Assembly (NCBI RefSeq): GCF_026870175.2
Contig: NZ_CP113977.2
Location: 1,116,001 to 1,180,000, forward strand
Reading direction: 5' to 3'
DNA from: Flavobacterium aestivum
GTDB lineage: Bacteria > Bacteroidota > Bacteroidia > Flavobacteriales > Flavobacteriaceae
Length of the DNA stretch: 64,000 bases
In this document: piece by piece, positions 42,195-50,603 of the stretch
Layout of the letters: each line of letters begins with the position of its first letter
How positions within the stretch are numbered: the first letter of the stretch is position 1
The notes under the pieces: model-generated
The model's database searches: none
Told to the model about the DNA's origin: nothing
What the model saw: only the letters and a program-made list of their open reading frames with translations
Program-made: the position numbers and the translations under genes

Positions 42195-42385
42195 TAAGGG
42201 GGAATAATTCGGGAGGATTTGTTGTAATTTTATTGTGGTAACACAGTGCAGAGTTTAAAACAAAATAGAGACCAAGTGAAGAATAAATATCTATTTACGA
42301 ATGTTTTAAACTGTAAGGTTTGCATCTGTGAAGGAATCGGCTGTTGCGGGTTATTGTATCAGCCGATTTTGGTTGTTTTAGTGTT
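42195..42385 (+). ncRNA. Candidate structured small RNA with its own terminator
   Basis: A TAAATTTG -7 box (42186-42193) opens a non-coding stretch. It contains a long stem of CAG..TTTAAAAC with GTTTTAAACTG (42249-42313) and a nested 7-bp stem AAATAGA / TCTATTT. A terminator-like hairpin AATCGGCTG / CAGCCGATT plus T-run follows (about 42335-42371). The predicted transcript is roughly 170-190 nt. A 6S-like RNA of Flavobacteria (Flavo-1 type) is one possibility, but the -33 box is missing and I cannot test the match. Confidence 0.4.
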
Positions 42386-42533
42386 TTTTTAGTTTTATTG
42401 AATCTAAAAAAACAATTGCGTGTACCGCCCCATTTTTTATAAATCTCTTTCTTTTCTTATGACTATTTGCTAAAGTGGGATTCAAAAGAGATTTTTTGAA
42501 GTTGTTTTATTCTAATTTTTTAATCTAATTAGT

Positions 42534-42806
42534 ATGCCTAAGTATGTTATTGAAAGAGAAATTCCTAATGCAGGGAATTTGACAAAAGAACAATTAAAAG
42601 AGATTTCGAATACATCTTGTGATGTTTTAAGAAAAATGGGGCCTGAAATACAATGGAAACACAGTTATGTGACTGATGATAAAATTTATTGTGTTTATAT
42701 AGCTCCAAATGAAGAAATGATTAAGGAACATGCCAGTCAAGGTGGATTTCCAGCTAATAAAATAAGCCTGGTTTCTGAAATAATAGACCCGGTTACTGCT
42801 GAGTAA
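42534..42806 (+). CDS. DUF4242 (SCO4226-like nickel-binding fold) protein
   Basis: A 90-residue protein of the DUF4242 family, a ferredoxin-like dimeric fold; a Streptomyces member binds nickel. Visible features are the N-terminal MPKYVIEREIPNAG, the segment IQWKHSYVTDDKIYCVYIAPNEEMIKEHA and the close GGFPANKISLVSEI. The His in KHSYV and the HASQGGFP region are the likely metal-side residues. It is single, with a terminator-type hairpin at 42826-42866 shared with the convergent DUF3754 gene. Confidence 0.82.
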   Translation: MPKYVIEREIPNAGNLTKEQLKEISNTSCDVLRKMGPEIQWKHSYVTDDKIYCVYIAPNEEMIKEHASQGGFPANKISLVSEIIDPVTAE

Positions 42807-42825
42807 CATCACAAAGTTGGAGTAT

Positions 42826-42866
42826 AAAAAAAGGAGAAAATCTAAACGACTTTCTCTTTTTTTTGT
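42826..42866. terminator. Bidirectional terminator between convergent genes
   Basis: A hairpin (AAAGGAGAAAATC / GACTTTCTCTTT, with one mismatch) is flanked by A7 and T8. It serves the DUF4242 gene and the opposing DUF3754 gene. Confidence 0.8.
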
Positions 42867-42880
42867 CTCAAAATAAGTTG

Positions 42881-44119
42881 CTAACTTAGAGTTAGTTGGT
42901 TGTATTCAAAAACGCCATCCCATATCTCGTCGATTCTGATGAGAGCTTGTTCTAGAGGGATTACACTCCATTTGCCATTGATTTCTGATCCTAGATCAGC
43001 ATTTTTTAGTTTCAATAAAGCCTCTTTCACATCAAAATCAAGGTCGGTATTATGTTTGGTTTTAAACCAAGATTCAATTTGATGGTCAAGTTCCTCTTCT
43101 GTCAATGGAGTCTCACTTCTGTTCAAAAAGGAGTAGGCCAGAATGGTTTCTTTAAGGACTTCTTCTTCCGAAGAGTTTACCAAAGAATAAAAAGCACCAC
43201 TATTATTCCCAAGATTTTTAAAGTAAAGACTGTCTGAAAGCATCTTAGAATACTTTATTTTCTTGTTTACAAAATTATTGTATTGGCGAAATAAGTAGGC
43301 ACCCAAAATCCCAAGAGCAATTAAACCTTGATTTAGAGATGCTTTGCTGTTTAGTAAATCTATTGTTTCACCTGATTGATATGCCGCTTGCATGGTAATC
43401 AATGCAGGAATTACTTTGGTACTCAATAACGAAATACCACCCACAAGCCCCGGTACCCATAATAATAGTTTGTCGGTATTGGACATCATAGGGATTGCAT
43501 TCGGAAATATCGTTTCTATGTCATTTTTAGGAACGCGTTTGAAAATTTTCAAAACGATAGATCCGGGATCAATCGGCATTTTGTCTAAGCGAGTTTTCTT
43601 TTCTTTATAATAATCGGCATCATGATAATTAAGGTAAATCATGACACGGTCATAGTATTCGATTTCTATTTCTTTTTTCCAAAAAAAGAATTTACTAACT
43701 TTTTCGGTTGCTTTATGCTGTCCCCGAACAAATATTCCGTATTCTTTATAATCCTCAATGTTGATATCCAGTTTTAAACCGATCAAATCCGAATCATCGA
43801 AAGCCTTGTCCAAAGTTTCCTGCTCCACCTGGCTATAATTGCCACGATCCAGTATGGTGAGCAAGGTTTCTTTGAAAACCGAAAAGTTACTTTTGCCAAC
43901 AAAAGCCACTCGTTCCTTTGGATTTATATCAGGATCGAATAGGGCATAATTTTGTTTTAAATTACGAATTAGATTAAAGGCTTCGTAGTGAAAATAATGT
44001 TCAATAATGTCGAAGAGCTTTTTGAAATCTTCGACTTGTTTTTTGTCGCCAGCGTATTCCGCGAGTTGTTCTTCGAGCAGGAATTCCTTATCAAATGGGA
44101 TATAGTGTTCTCGCTTCAT
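42881..44119 (-). CDS. DUF3754 membrane-associated protein (TMEM143-like)
   Basis: A 412-residue protein of the DUF3754 family, related to human TMEM143. The N-terminal half is soluble and contains YFHYEAFNLIRNLKQNYALFDPD. The family centre is VLKIFKRVPKNDIETIFPNAIPMMSNTDKLLLWVPGLVGGISLL (parts: KRVPKNDIETIFP and LLWVPGLVGG). Two hydrophobic segments lie at about 215-235 and 262-285. The C-terminal part (about 310-412) is soluble and helical, with a possible winged-helix feel (SETPLTEEELDHQIESWF). The function of the family is unknown. The gene is single. Confidence 0.8.
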   Translation of the reverse strand: MKREHYIPFDKEFLLEEQLAEYAGDKKQVEDFKKLFDIIEHYFHYEAFNLIRNLKQNYALFDPDINPKERVAFVGKSNFSVFKETLLTILDRGNYSQVEQETLDKAFDDSDLIGLKLDINIEDYKEYGIFVRGQHKATEKVSKFFFWKKEIEIEYYDRVMIYLNYHDADYYKEKKTRLDKMPIDPGSIVLKIFKRVPKNDIETIFPNAIPMMSNTDKLLLWVPGLVGGISLLSTKVIPALITMQAAYQSGETIDLLNSKASLNQGLIALGILGAYLFRQYNNFVNKKIKYSKMLSDSLYFKNLGNNSGAFYSLVNSSEEEVLKETILAYSFLNRSETPLTEEELDHQIESWFKTKHNTDLDFDVKEALLKLKNADLGSEINGKWSVIPLEQALIRIDEIWDGVFEYNQLTLS

Positions 44120-44453
44120 ATTGAATTGGGGGCTTTTATAGAATTTTTTTTAAGTCCGCAAAGGTATAGTACAAAAGCCGAAATTTTTATTGTTCAATAT
44201 TATTTCTTTACTGGATTTTAAAAAATAATAATAAGTTTTATAGGGAAATGTTACTTTAATCAAGGTTAAATATCTGCCAAAGGTTAATTCTTTTTGAAAA
44301 CCTTAATTATAAAAAAATAACCCTCTTTTAAATTGGTTTAAAAGAGGGTTTGTTTTGTGATTGTCTTTCGAATTTAATTTTTTTGGGAAAGCTGCCGGGA
44401 TTATAAATTCTCATTATCAGGGCACTGTTCTCAATCAGTACAAATATTATTTT
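44120..44453. other. Intergenic region with a terminator
   Basis: Apart from the hairpin at 44319-44350 this 334-base stretch contains only AT-rich DNA that should include the DUF3754 promoter. No ORF is supported. Confidence 0.5.
44315..44352 (-). terminator. Terminator of the lipoprotein operon
   Basis: Perfect 14-bp arms (AACCCTCTTTTAAA / TTTAAAAGAGGGTT) enclose a TTGG loop. On the minus strand a T-run follows, about 100 bases past the lipoprotein gene. Confidence 0.8.
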
Positions 44454-45026
44454 TTATTTTGGATTGACTTTCATCAGTTCTGAATACATATTATCTAAAA
44501 ATTTTTGCTGCTTAGCATTCTCCTTGAAATATCGCTGATAGTTTACGCCACAACTCTCAATATCTAAAATGTTATTCTTATTAAAAGACCAATCATTTAT
44601 GTTTTTGACCTTAATACCTAAATCACGATTGCAATTTTGCCACAGATCAGAAAATTTAGTTTTTTTATCATTGCTTAGTTGATTAAAGTCTGCATAAACT
44701 GAAAATCCACACATTTCGGAATTAAAAAATTTGTCAATAGAAGTTACCGGAACGCCACCCCAATCTATTGTTTTACCTATAGGAAGCTCTATCGTTGTGA
44801 GCTCTTCCTCACTCATCATTTTATCTTGTTCTCCTTCTTTTGAATTGTGTGTTTCATAAATTAGTTTTGTTCCTGTTGGGACTAATATTTTTTTAACTTT
44901 CAATGGATGTTTAGTAATAAAATAGGGATAATTTTGACCAAAACTTTGTCCCGAACTCATATTCCCGATACAACCTGTTAAAAAGAATAAGCTTAATAAA
45001 AAAGGAAAAATTTTTAAAAAATTCAT
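44454..45026 (-). CDS. Predicted lipoprotein of unknown function
   Basis: A 190-residue protein with a lipoprotein signal (MNFLKIFPFLLSLFFLTGC, lipobox LTGC, Cys at residue 19). The mature part contains several further cysteines (CGFSVYAD, NCNRDLGI, ESCGVNYQ). It contains no catalytic motif I recognise. It follows the STM3941-like gene by 36 bases and shares its terminator, so the two form a small envelope operon. The base composition is especially AT-rich, as with its neighbour. Confidence 0.65.
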   Translation of the reverse strand: MNFLKIFPFLLSLFFLTGCIGNMSSGQSFGQNYPYFITKHPLKVKKILVPTGTKLIYETHNSKEGEQDKMMSEEELTTIELPIGKTIDWGGVPVTSIDKFFNSEMCGFSVYADFNQLSNDKKTKFSDLWQNCNRDLGIKVKNINDWSFNKNNILDIESCGVNYQRYFKENAKQQKFLDNMYSELMKVNPK

Positions 45027-45062
45027 AAGAGTAATATCTATGATTAGTTATGAAAATGGCTG

Positions 45063-45599
45063 TTAGGTAATGTTCTTATGCTTATTCAGGTTTTCGTTTA
45101 ATGTTTTCATAAGTTCAGCATGATTCATTTGCATTGAGTTTGCTGAAAAATTAAATGGAGAACCGTAATTATCTACATTGTATTTTATTAATTTTTTTCG
45201 AATTATATTTTCTTCTTTTTCAATCCAATAATCTGAATTATTTACATCAATTAGTACAATTTTTGTGCCTTGGATTTTAATTTCGGAAAACCCTTCAATA
45301 TTTTTCCATTCTATTCTTTCAGATAATGATTTTTTCGGACTAAGATTTACTCCTGTTTTGTCAATTATAAGCATTAGTTGATTTTGTATTAATCGTTTAA
45401 TTGATACATATATTCCGAATCCAAAAAATAGAACTGAGATAATTCCAATTCCTTTCATAAAAATAGGGCTCTTTGCTCTATAACCTGTTAAGTTTTCAGC
45501 ATTCACAAACATATAAATTCCGCCAATAACAAAAATCAGGGAAGCTATTAACAATAATAATGATTTTTTCTTACTTGAATATATTTCTATTTTTTCCAT
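45063..45599 (-). CDS. STM3941-family two-helix membrane protein
   Basis: A 178-residue protein with two N-terminal transmembrane segments (LLLLIASLIFVIGGIYMFV and GIGIISVLFFGFGIYVSI). A cytoplasmic part follows with the pattern LMLIIDKTGVNLSP ... IEWKNIEGFSEIKI ... KIVLIDV, which matches the STM3941 family of bacterial proteins of unknown function. The C-terminal segment (NADLMKTLN-like, HAELMKTLNENL) is also typical. It heads a two-gene operon with the lipoprotein gene. Confidence 0.7.
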   Translation of the reverse strand: MEKIEIYSSKKKSLLLLIASLIFVIGGIYMFVNAENLTGYRAKSPIFMKGIGIISVLFFGFGIYVSIKRLIQNQLMLIIDKTGVNLSPKKSLSERIEWKNIEGFSEIKIQGTKIVLIDVNNSDYWIEKEENIIRKKLIKYNVDNYGSPFNFSANSMQMNHAELMKTLNENLNKHKNIT

Positions 45600-45660
45600 T
45601 TACTTTCTTTTGTTTCTCTGTTTTTAATTTAGGTTTTCTTAGTAGGTTTCGTATTATATT

Positions 45661-45728
45661 TTTCAAACATACTTATTCTATTCCTACAAAAAAACAAAAA
45701 ACCACCTAAAATCAAATTTCAGGTGGTC
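45661..45728. repeat. Duplicated terminator sequence, copy 1
   Basis: This 68-base segment recurs at 55369-55438 with few differences. It contains a common upstream part (CATACTTATTCTATTCCTAC followed by A7C) and a hairpin (ACCACCT / AGGTGGT). Here it ends the first RND efflux operon on the minus strand. Confidence 0.8.
45697..45727 (-). terminator. Terminator of the first efflux operon
   Basis: The hairpin ACCACCTAAAATC / GATTTCAGGTGGT-like with a minus-strand T-run (TTTTTTGTTTTTTT) lies 23 bases past the RND stop codon. Confidence 0.8.
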
Positions 45729-45749
45729 TTAATTATAAAGTTTAAAAAA

Positions 45750-48700
45750 CTATTCTTCTATACTTAATGCTTTTCTTCTATCTCTTAACCAATATTTGGT
45801 CCTTTTTACCAGATAGAACATTACCGGTACCATAATCAGGGTTAGGACGGTGGCATAGGTTAATCCGAAGATGATTGTCCATGCTAATGGTCCCCAGAAA
45901 ATCACGTTGTCTCCTCCCATGAAAATGTGCGGATTCAAGTCGGTTATCAAAGAGAAGAAGTCAAAATTCAGTCCAATAGCCAGTGGGATTAATCCTAATA
46001 CTGCGGTAAGTGCTGTCAATAATACAGGGCGTAACCTTGATTTACCTGATTCGATGATTACTTCTTTGATTTCGTCCAGAGTTAAATCGTCATGGCTTTG
46101 TACCTGTTTTTCGGCTACTTTTTTGTCTAATAACAATACAAAGAAGTCCATTAATACGATTCCGTTTTTCACCACAATACCCGCGAGTGAAATGATTCCC
46201 ATCATGGTCATCAGGATCACAAAATCCATGTTGGCAATTACGTAACCATAAAACACCCCACTGAAACTTAAGAGAACAGTAAACAGGATTACGATAGTCT
46301 TGGAAACCGAATTAAACTGCAGCACGATGATGATGGTAATTCCTGCCATAGCCAAAAACAATGCATAGAACAAGAAGCTTTGGTTTTTACCTTGCTCTTC
46401 CTGTACTCCTGAGAAGGAATAGGTAACTGTTTTCGGTAATTGATAGCCTTTTAAATCTGCTGCAATTTGTTTGGTAATTTCATCTCCATTATAACCTGTC
46501 AAGACGTTGGAATAAACCGTCATGATACGTTTTTGGTTTTTCCTTTTGATTTGGTTGTAGGTAGTCGTTTTTTCTGTTTCGGAAACGGCAGAAATTGGCA
46601 CTTGCATCATTTGCCCGTTATTCTGGTTTCTGAACGTTAAGGACTGGTTAAACAATATGTTTTCGTTTTTACGTTGATCATCCTGCATACGCATAGTGAT
46701 GTTGTAATCGTCATCACCTTCTTTGTAAGTTGAGATTTCCTGTCCGTATACGGAACGACGTAAGTTGAATCCTAATTGTCCTGTAGAAACTCCTAAACTT
46801 CCTGCACTTACACGATCTACTTTTACCTCTAGTTCCGGACTTTCCTTGTTGACATCTACGCTCAATCGTTCGATTCCAGGAATGTTTTTAGAATTGATAA
46901 AAGTGATCATCTTGTCTGCTTCTTTCAGCATTTCCTCATAGTCAATTCCTGTCAGCTGAATACTGATTGGGTAACCGGCTGGTGGTCCATTGGCGTCTTT
47001 TTCGACTGTTACGGTAGCTCCAGCGATTCCTTTTACTTTGCCTCTGATTTCTTCGAGAATGTCAGAGGTGTTAATGCCTCTTCTGAATTTAAATTCAGAG
47101 AAATTCACTGTTACTTTCCCTTTGAAAGGTGTTTCCGAAGCCGATCCGGCATCCACGTTTGGATTTCCAGCTCCTACACCTACTTGCGAAACGATGGATT
47201 CGGCCAAGTAGTTTTTCTTGGTTTTTGGATCAACATATTTGTTCAAAACGTCTATAACCTGTTTCTCTACAAATAGAGTCGCCTTATTGGTTTTTTCAAT
47301 ATCGGTTCCTTGTGGATATTCTATATAGGCAATTACCTGATTCGGGATATTGTCCGGGAAGAACAGTACTTTTCTAGGGAATATTCCCAAAAGCACGAAA
47401 GAGAAAATTAACATTCCGATAATTCCGAGAAGGGCAATCCAAGCATTTCTTTTGGTCAAGATTTTTGCCAAAAAGGTTTTGTATTTTTCTTCCATTCTTG
47501 GAAAAAAGCTGTGTTGAAAATCTTGTGTCCATTGGTAGATCTTCAGTTTGTACAGCCACATCAGTACAAAAGATATTATTGCCAAATGCCCTATGGCTCT
47601 TGCTAATTTTGAATCATAGATATTTCCAAGCAACACAAAGATTACGGCAATTATGGTAAAAATTATAGAATATATTTTTGCTGATTTTTTGCTTACGTTT
47701 TTGTCCTCAATATCCATAGAACCTCCTGTCATGGCCGCATTGACAACCATAGCAACAAATAAGGAAGCTGAAAGAGTTACAGTCAAAGTCATTGGGAAAT
47801 ATTTCATGAATTTACCCATCGTACCCGGCCATAAGGCAAAAGGTAAGAATGCCATCAAAGTTGTTGCGGTTGATGAGATTACTGGCCAAGCGATTTCGCC
47901 AATACCTATTTTTGAGGCTTCTATTCTTGGCATTCCTTTTTTCATATTGGCAAAAACGTTGTCTACTACCACAATACCGTCGTCTACCAACATCCCCAGT
48001 CCCATAACCAATCCGAAAAGTACCATCGTATTCAACGTCAAGCCAAAAGCAGAAAGAATACTAAACGCCATTAGCATAGATAACGGAATTGCTGCTCCCA
48101 CAAACAATGAGTTTCGTAATCCCATAGTAAACATCAACACAATCATTACCAGTACAATACCAAATATAATATGATTGGATAATTCGTCTACTTGATGCTC
48201 AACACGTGAAGATTGATCGTTTGTTAATTCAATTTTTAGGTTGGATGGCAAATACGATGCTTTGGCTTCTTCTATTTTTTCTTTTACCTGTTCAATGGCC
48301 GAAATCATGTTTTGATTGGAACGTTTCTTTACGTTTAACATCACAACTTCGGTTCCTTTCTCACGGGCATAAGTGGTTTTTTCTTTTTCTTTGAATTTAA
48401 CAACTGCAATGTCTTTCAGGTAAACAGTTCCCCCATTGTGTTTTACGATGATGTTTTCCAGTTCTTTCGGGTCTTTGATTTCACCTACGATTCTAATATT
48501 GTTTCTGGAACCTTGTGAGATTAAATTTCCTCCAGAAAGAGTCATGTTTTCGTATTTGACCGCATTTTGAATATCGTCAAAAGAGACTTGAGCTGCCGTC
48601 ATTTTAAAAATGTCTACAGCAATTTCTACTTCTTTATCATCTACACCCAAGATGTCTACTTTTTTTACCTCAGGAATTTCTTCAATATCGTCTTGAAGTA

Positions 48701-49214
48701 ATTCTCCATACTTTTTAAGTTGTTGAGTGGTGTAGTTTCCTTGAAGATTGATATTTAAGATTGGCACTTCTTCTGAAATGTTCAATTCAAATACACTTGG
48801 TTCTACTTTACTTCCATTGTCAAGATTAGGCCAATCTGTATCTGCTTTTACGATATCTACTTTGTCTTTAATTTTGGTTTTGGCGTCCAAGATGGTTACC
48901 TTATCTTCAAACTCGACAATGATCATTCCATAATCTTGAAAAGAGCTAGACGTAATTTTATCTACGCCACTGATATTCTTGATTTCTTTTTCAAGAGGTT
49001 TGATAATTAATTTCTCTACATCCTCAGCTGAGTTTCCTGGGAAAACAGATGAAATGTAAACCTTGTTTTCTATAATTTCCGGAAAATCCTCTCGTGGCAT
49101 CGTAATATAGGCAATGAGTCCCGTGATTACAATCAGTAAAGTCAGGATATAGACTGTCACGCGATTTTCGACAGCCCAGCTTGATATTCCGAATTCTTTA
49201 TTTTGATGGCCCAT
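45750..49214 (-). CDS. RND multidrug efflux transporter, inner-membrane pump (efflux operon 1)
   Basis: A 1154-residue RND pump of the AcrB/HAE1 type. It drives drugs out with the proton gradient and works with the adaptor and outer-membrane channel encoded upstream. The TM4 proton-relay Asp pair is in GLGMLVDDGIVVVDN. Two large periplasmic loops and 12 membrane helices follow the usual pattern. It is about 100 residues longer than AcrB, partly from an insertion after TM6 (DIEDKNVSKKSAKIYS and two extra hydrophobic segments). The last gene of tetR-tolC-MFP-RND, it is separated from the adaptor gene by 141 bases of simple repeats. Confidence 0.94.
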   Translation of the reverse strand: MGHQNKEFGISSWAVENRVTVYILTLLIVITGLIAYITMPREDFPEIIENKVYISSVFPGNSAEDVEKLIIKPLEKEIKNISGVDKITSSSFQDYGMIIVEFEDKVTILDAKTKIKDKVDIVKADTDWPNLDNGSKVEPSVFELNISEEVPILNINLQGNYTTQQLKKYGELLQDDIEEIPEVKKVDILGVDDKEVEIAVDIFKMTAAQVSFDDIQNAVKYENMTLSGGNLISQGSRNNIRIVGEIKDPKELENIIVKHNGGTVYLKDIAVVKFKEKEKTTYAREKGTEVVMLNVKKRSNQNMISAIEQVKEKIEEAKASYLPSNLKIELTNDQSSRVEHQVDELSNHIIFGIVLVMIVLMFTMGLRNSLFVGAAIPLSMLMAFSILSAFGLTLNTMVLFGLVMGLGMLVDDGIVVVDNVFANMKKGMPRIEASKIGIGEIAWPVISSTATTLMAFLPFALWPGTMGKFMKYFPMTLTVTLSASLFVAMVVNAAMTGGSMDIEDKNVSKKSAKIYSIIFTIIAVIFVLLGNIYDSKLARAIGHLAIISFVLMWLYKLKIYQWTQDFQHSFFPRMEEKYKTFLAKILTKRNAWIALLGIIGMLIFSFVLLGIFPRKVLFFPDNIPNQVIAYIEYPQGTDIEKTNKATLFVEKQVIDVLNKYVDPKTKKNYLAESIVSQVGVGAGNPNVDAGSASETPFKGKVTVNFSEFKFRRGINTSDILEEIRGKVKGIAGATVTVEKDANGPPAGYPISIQLTGIDYEEMLKEADKMITFINSKNIPGIERLSVDVNKESPELEVKVDRVSAGSLGVSTGQLGFNLRRSVYGQEISTYKEGDDDYNITMRMQDDQRKNENILFNQSLTFRNQNNGQMMQVPISAVSETEKTTTYNQIKRKNQKRIMTVYSNVLTGYNGDEITKQIAADLKGYQLPKTVTYSFSGVQEEQGKNQSFLFYALFLAMAGITIIIVLQFNSVSKTIVILFTVLLSFSGVFYGYVIANMDFVILMTMMGIISLAGIVVKNGIVLMDFFVLLLDKKVAEKQVQSHDDLTLDEIKEVIIESGKSRLRPVLLTALTAVLGLIPLAIGLNFDFFSLITDLNPHIFMGGDNVIFWGPLAWTIIFGLTYATVLTLIMVPVMFYLVKRTKYWLRDRRKALSIEE

Positions 49215-49215
49215 T

Positions 49216-49350
49216 TAATTTAAGATTTTAGATTAACGATTTTTGATTTTAGATTTGTATTGTGTAATTAACTAAGAAGTCAGACATAAGATTTTAGATT
49301 TTACCGATGTAGAAATCTGCATTCGAAAATCGTTAATCTGCATTCAAAAA
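49216..49350. repeat. AT-rich repeats between the adaptor and pump genes
   Basis: Repeated GATTTTAGATT and AATCTGCATTCxAAAATC units lie in both orientations in the 141-base gap. The tract resembles that at 38347-38541. It may form hairpins in the operon mRNA. Confidence 0.5.
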
Positions 49351-49355
49351 TCATT

Positions 49356-50498
49356 TTAAAAGTTTAGTTTCATCCCGTCTGAAATAGTATTCATCCCTTC
49401 AGTAACTATTATGGCATCTGCATCTAAGCCGCTTAAAATCTCGGTTACATTATCTGATGATTGACCGGTTTTTACAATTACTTTTTTGGCAATACCAGTT
49501 TTTCCATTAGAGTTGGCTACAGTATATACAAAACTATTTTTCTTAGAATCTTGTTGAATCACATTGGTTGGGACAACTACAGCATTTTTGCTTACGTAGT
49601 CAATTACTTTTAGTTTAGCCACTTGGTTAGGACGTAATAAATTTTCTGGATTTGGAACACTAACCTCGATTCCGAAACTTCTGTTGTTTGGATTGATGAA
49701 ATTACCTATTTGACGCACTTTACCTTTGTAGGTTTTGCCCAATGAAGTTAAGTATACATCTACTTCAGTTCCAATTTTTAGTTTTCCGATATAGGTTTCT
49801 GGGATAGAAGTAGAAACGTACATATTCCCTAGATTCACAATTCGCATTAATCCCTTTGGACTTGCAGCAACAACCTCTCCTTTTTCTACAAAAACTTCAT
49901 CAATAGTTCCTGAGAAAGGTGCTTTGATTACTGTTTTTGCGATTTGGGCTTTGATTTGTGCCACTGCTTTTTGTGCCGAAATCATTTGGGTTTGAGATTG
50001 GAGATATTGTATTTCTGATCCGATTTTTTGGCTCCATAGGTTTTTCTGACGCTCAAAAGTAGTTTTGGCAAGTGCATATTGATTTTCGGCACTAGCTAAT
50101 TGCTGGCTCATACCTCCATCATCTGTACGGCCTAGAACTTGTCCTTTGCTTACACTTTGACCCGCTTTTACATTCAATTCTACTAAATTTCCAGGAAATT
50201 CAGGTTGTATCAATACATTTTCATTAGTATTGATGTTTCCTTGTATCTCAAGATAGTGATTGAATGTGGTGTCTTTTAGTTTTACGGCACTAACCAATGC
50301 CACAACTTCCTTATTTACGTCTAAGGTTGCCAATGCTTCGTCGATTTGAGAAAGTTGTAATTGTAATTCCGCTTTTTTTGCGGTTATCGCTTTTACATCT
50401 TTGGATGCAATTATAGCGTCGATTGATTGATTTTTTTCGGATGAATTACATGCGATCAATACAATGGAAAGGGTGGTTAGGATTAGTATCTTTTTCAT
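49356..50498 (-). CDS. RND efflux periplasmic adaptor, lipoprotein type (operon 1)
   Basis: A 380-residue membrane-fusion protein that links the RND pump to the outer-membrane channel. A lipoprotein signal (LSIVLIAC, Cys at residue 17) anchors it in the inner membrane. It has the family order: a helical hairpin (LASAENQYALAKTTFERQKNLWSQKIGS) within lipoyl halves (LNVKAGQSVSKGQVLGRTDD and IKAPFSGTIDEVFVEKGEVV), then beta-barrel and membrane-proximal domains. It lies 105 bases after tolC. Confidence 0.92.
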   Translation of the reverse strand: MKKILILTTLSIVLIACNSSEKNQSIDAIIASKDVKAITAKKAELQLQLSQIDEALATLDVNKEVVALVSAVKLKDTTFNHYLEIQGNINTNENVLIQPEFPGNLVELNVKAGQSVSKGQVLGRTDDGGMSQQLASAENQYALAKTTFERQKNLWSQKIGSEIQYLQSQTQMISAQKAVAQIKAQIAKTVIKAPFSGTIDEVFVEKGEVVAASPKGLMRIVNLGNMYVSTSIPETYIGKLKIGTEVDVYLTSLGKTYKGKVRQIGNFINPNNRSFGIEVSVPNPENLLRPNQVAKLKVIDYVSKNAVVVPTNVIQQDSKKNSFVYTVANSNGKTGIAKKVIVKTGQSSDNVTEILSGLDADAIIVTEGMNTISDGMKLNF

Positions 50499-50603
50499 AT
50501 AGGTAAAAATTAATTTATATGTTATCGCCTTTTTATTTATTTGTGCTTGCTCGGCAACTTGTTGTCAATGACGATTTCATAAGTTTATATTTAATGGTAG
50601 TCG

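Noticed and set aside
42249..42313. tRNA or tmRNA in the gap before DUF4242
   Set aside because: The stems do not form a cloverleaf, and there is no T-loop consensus or CCA end.
47653..48174. Plus-strand open frame of 173 codons
   Set aside because: It is antisense to the first RND pump gene, and its low-complexity hydrophobic pattern is a mirror of the pump helices.
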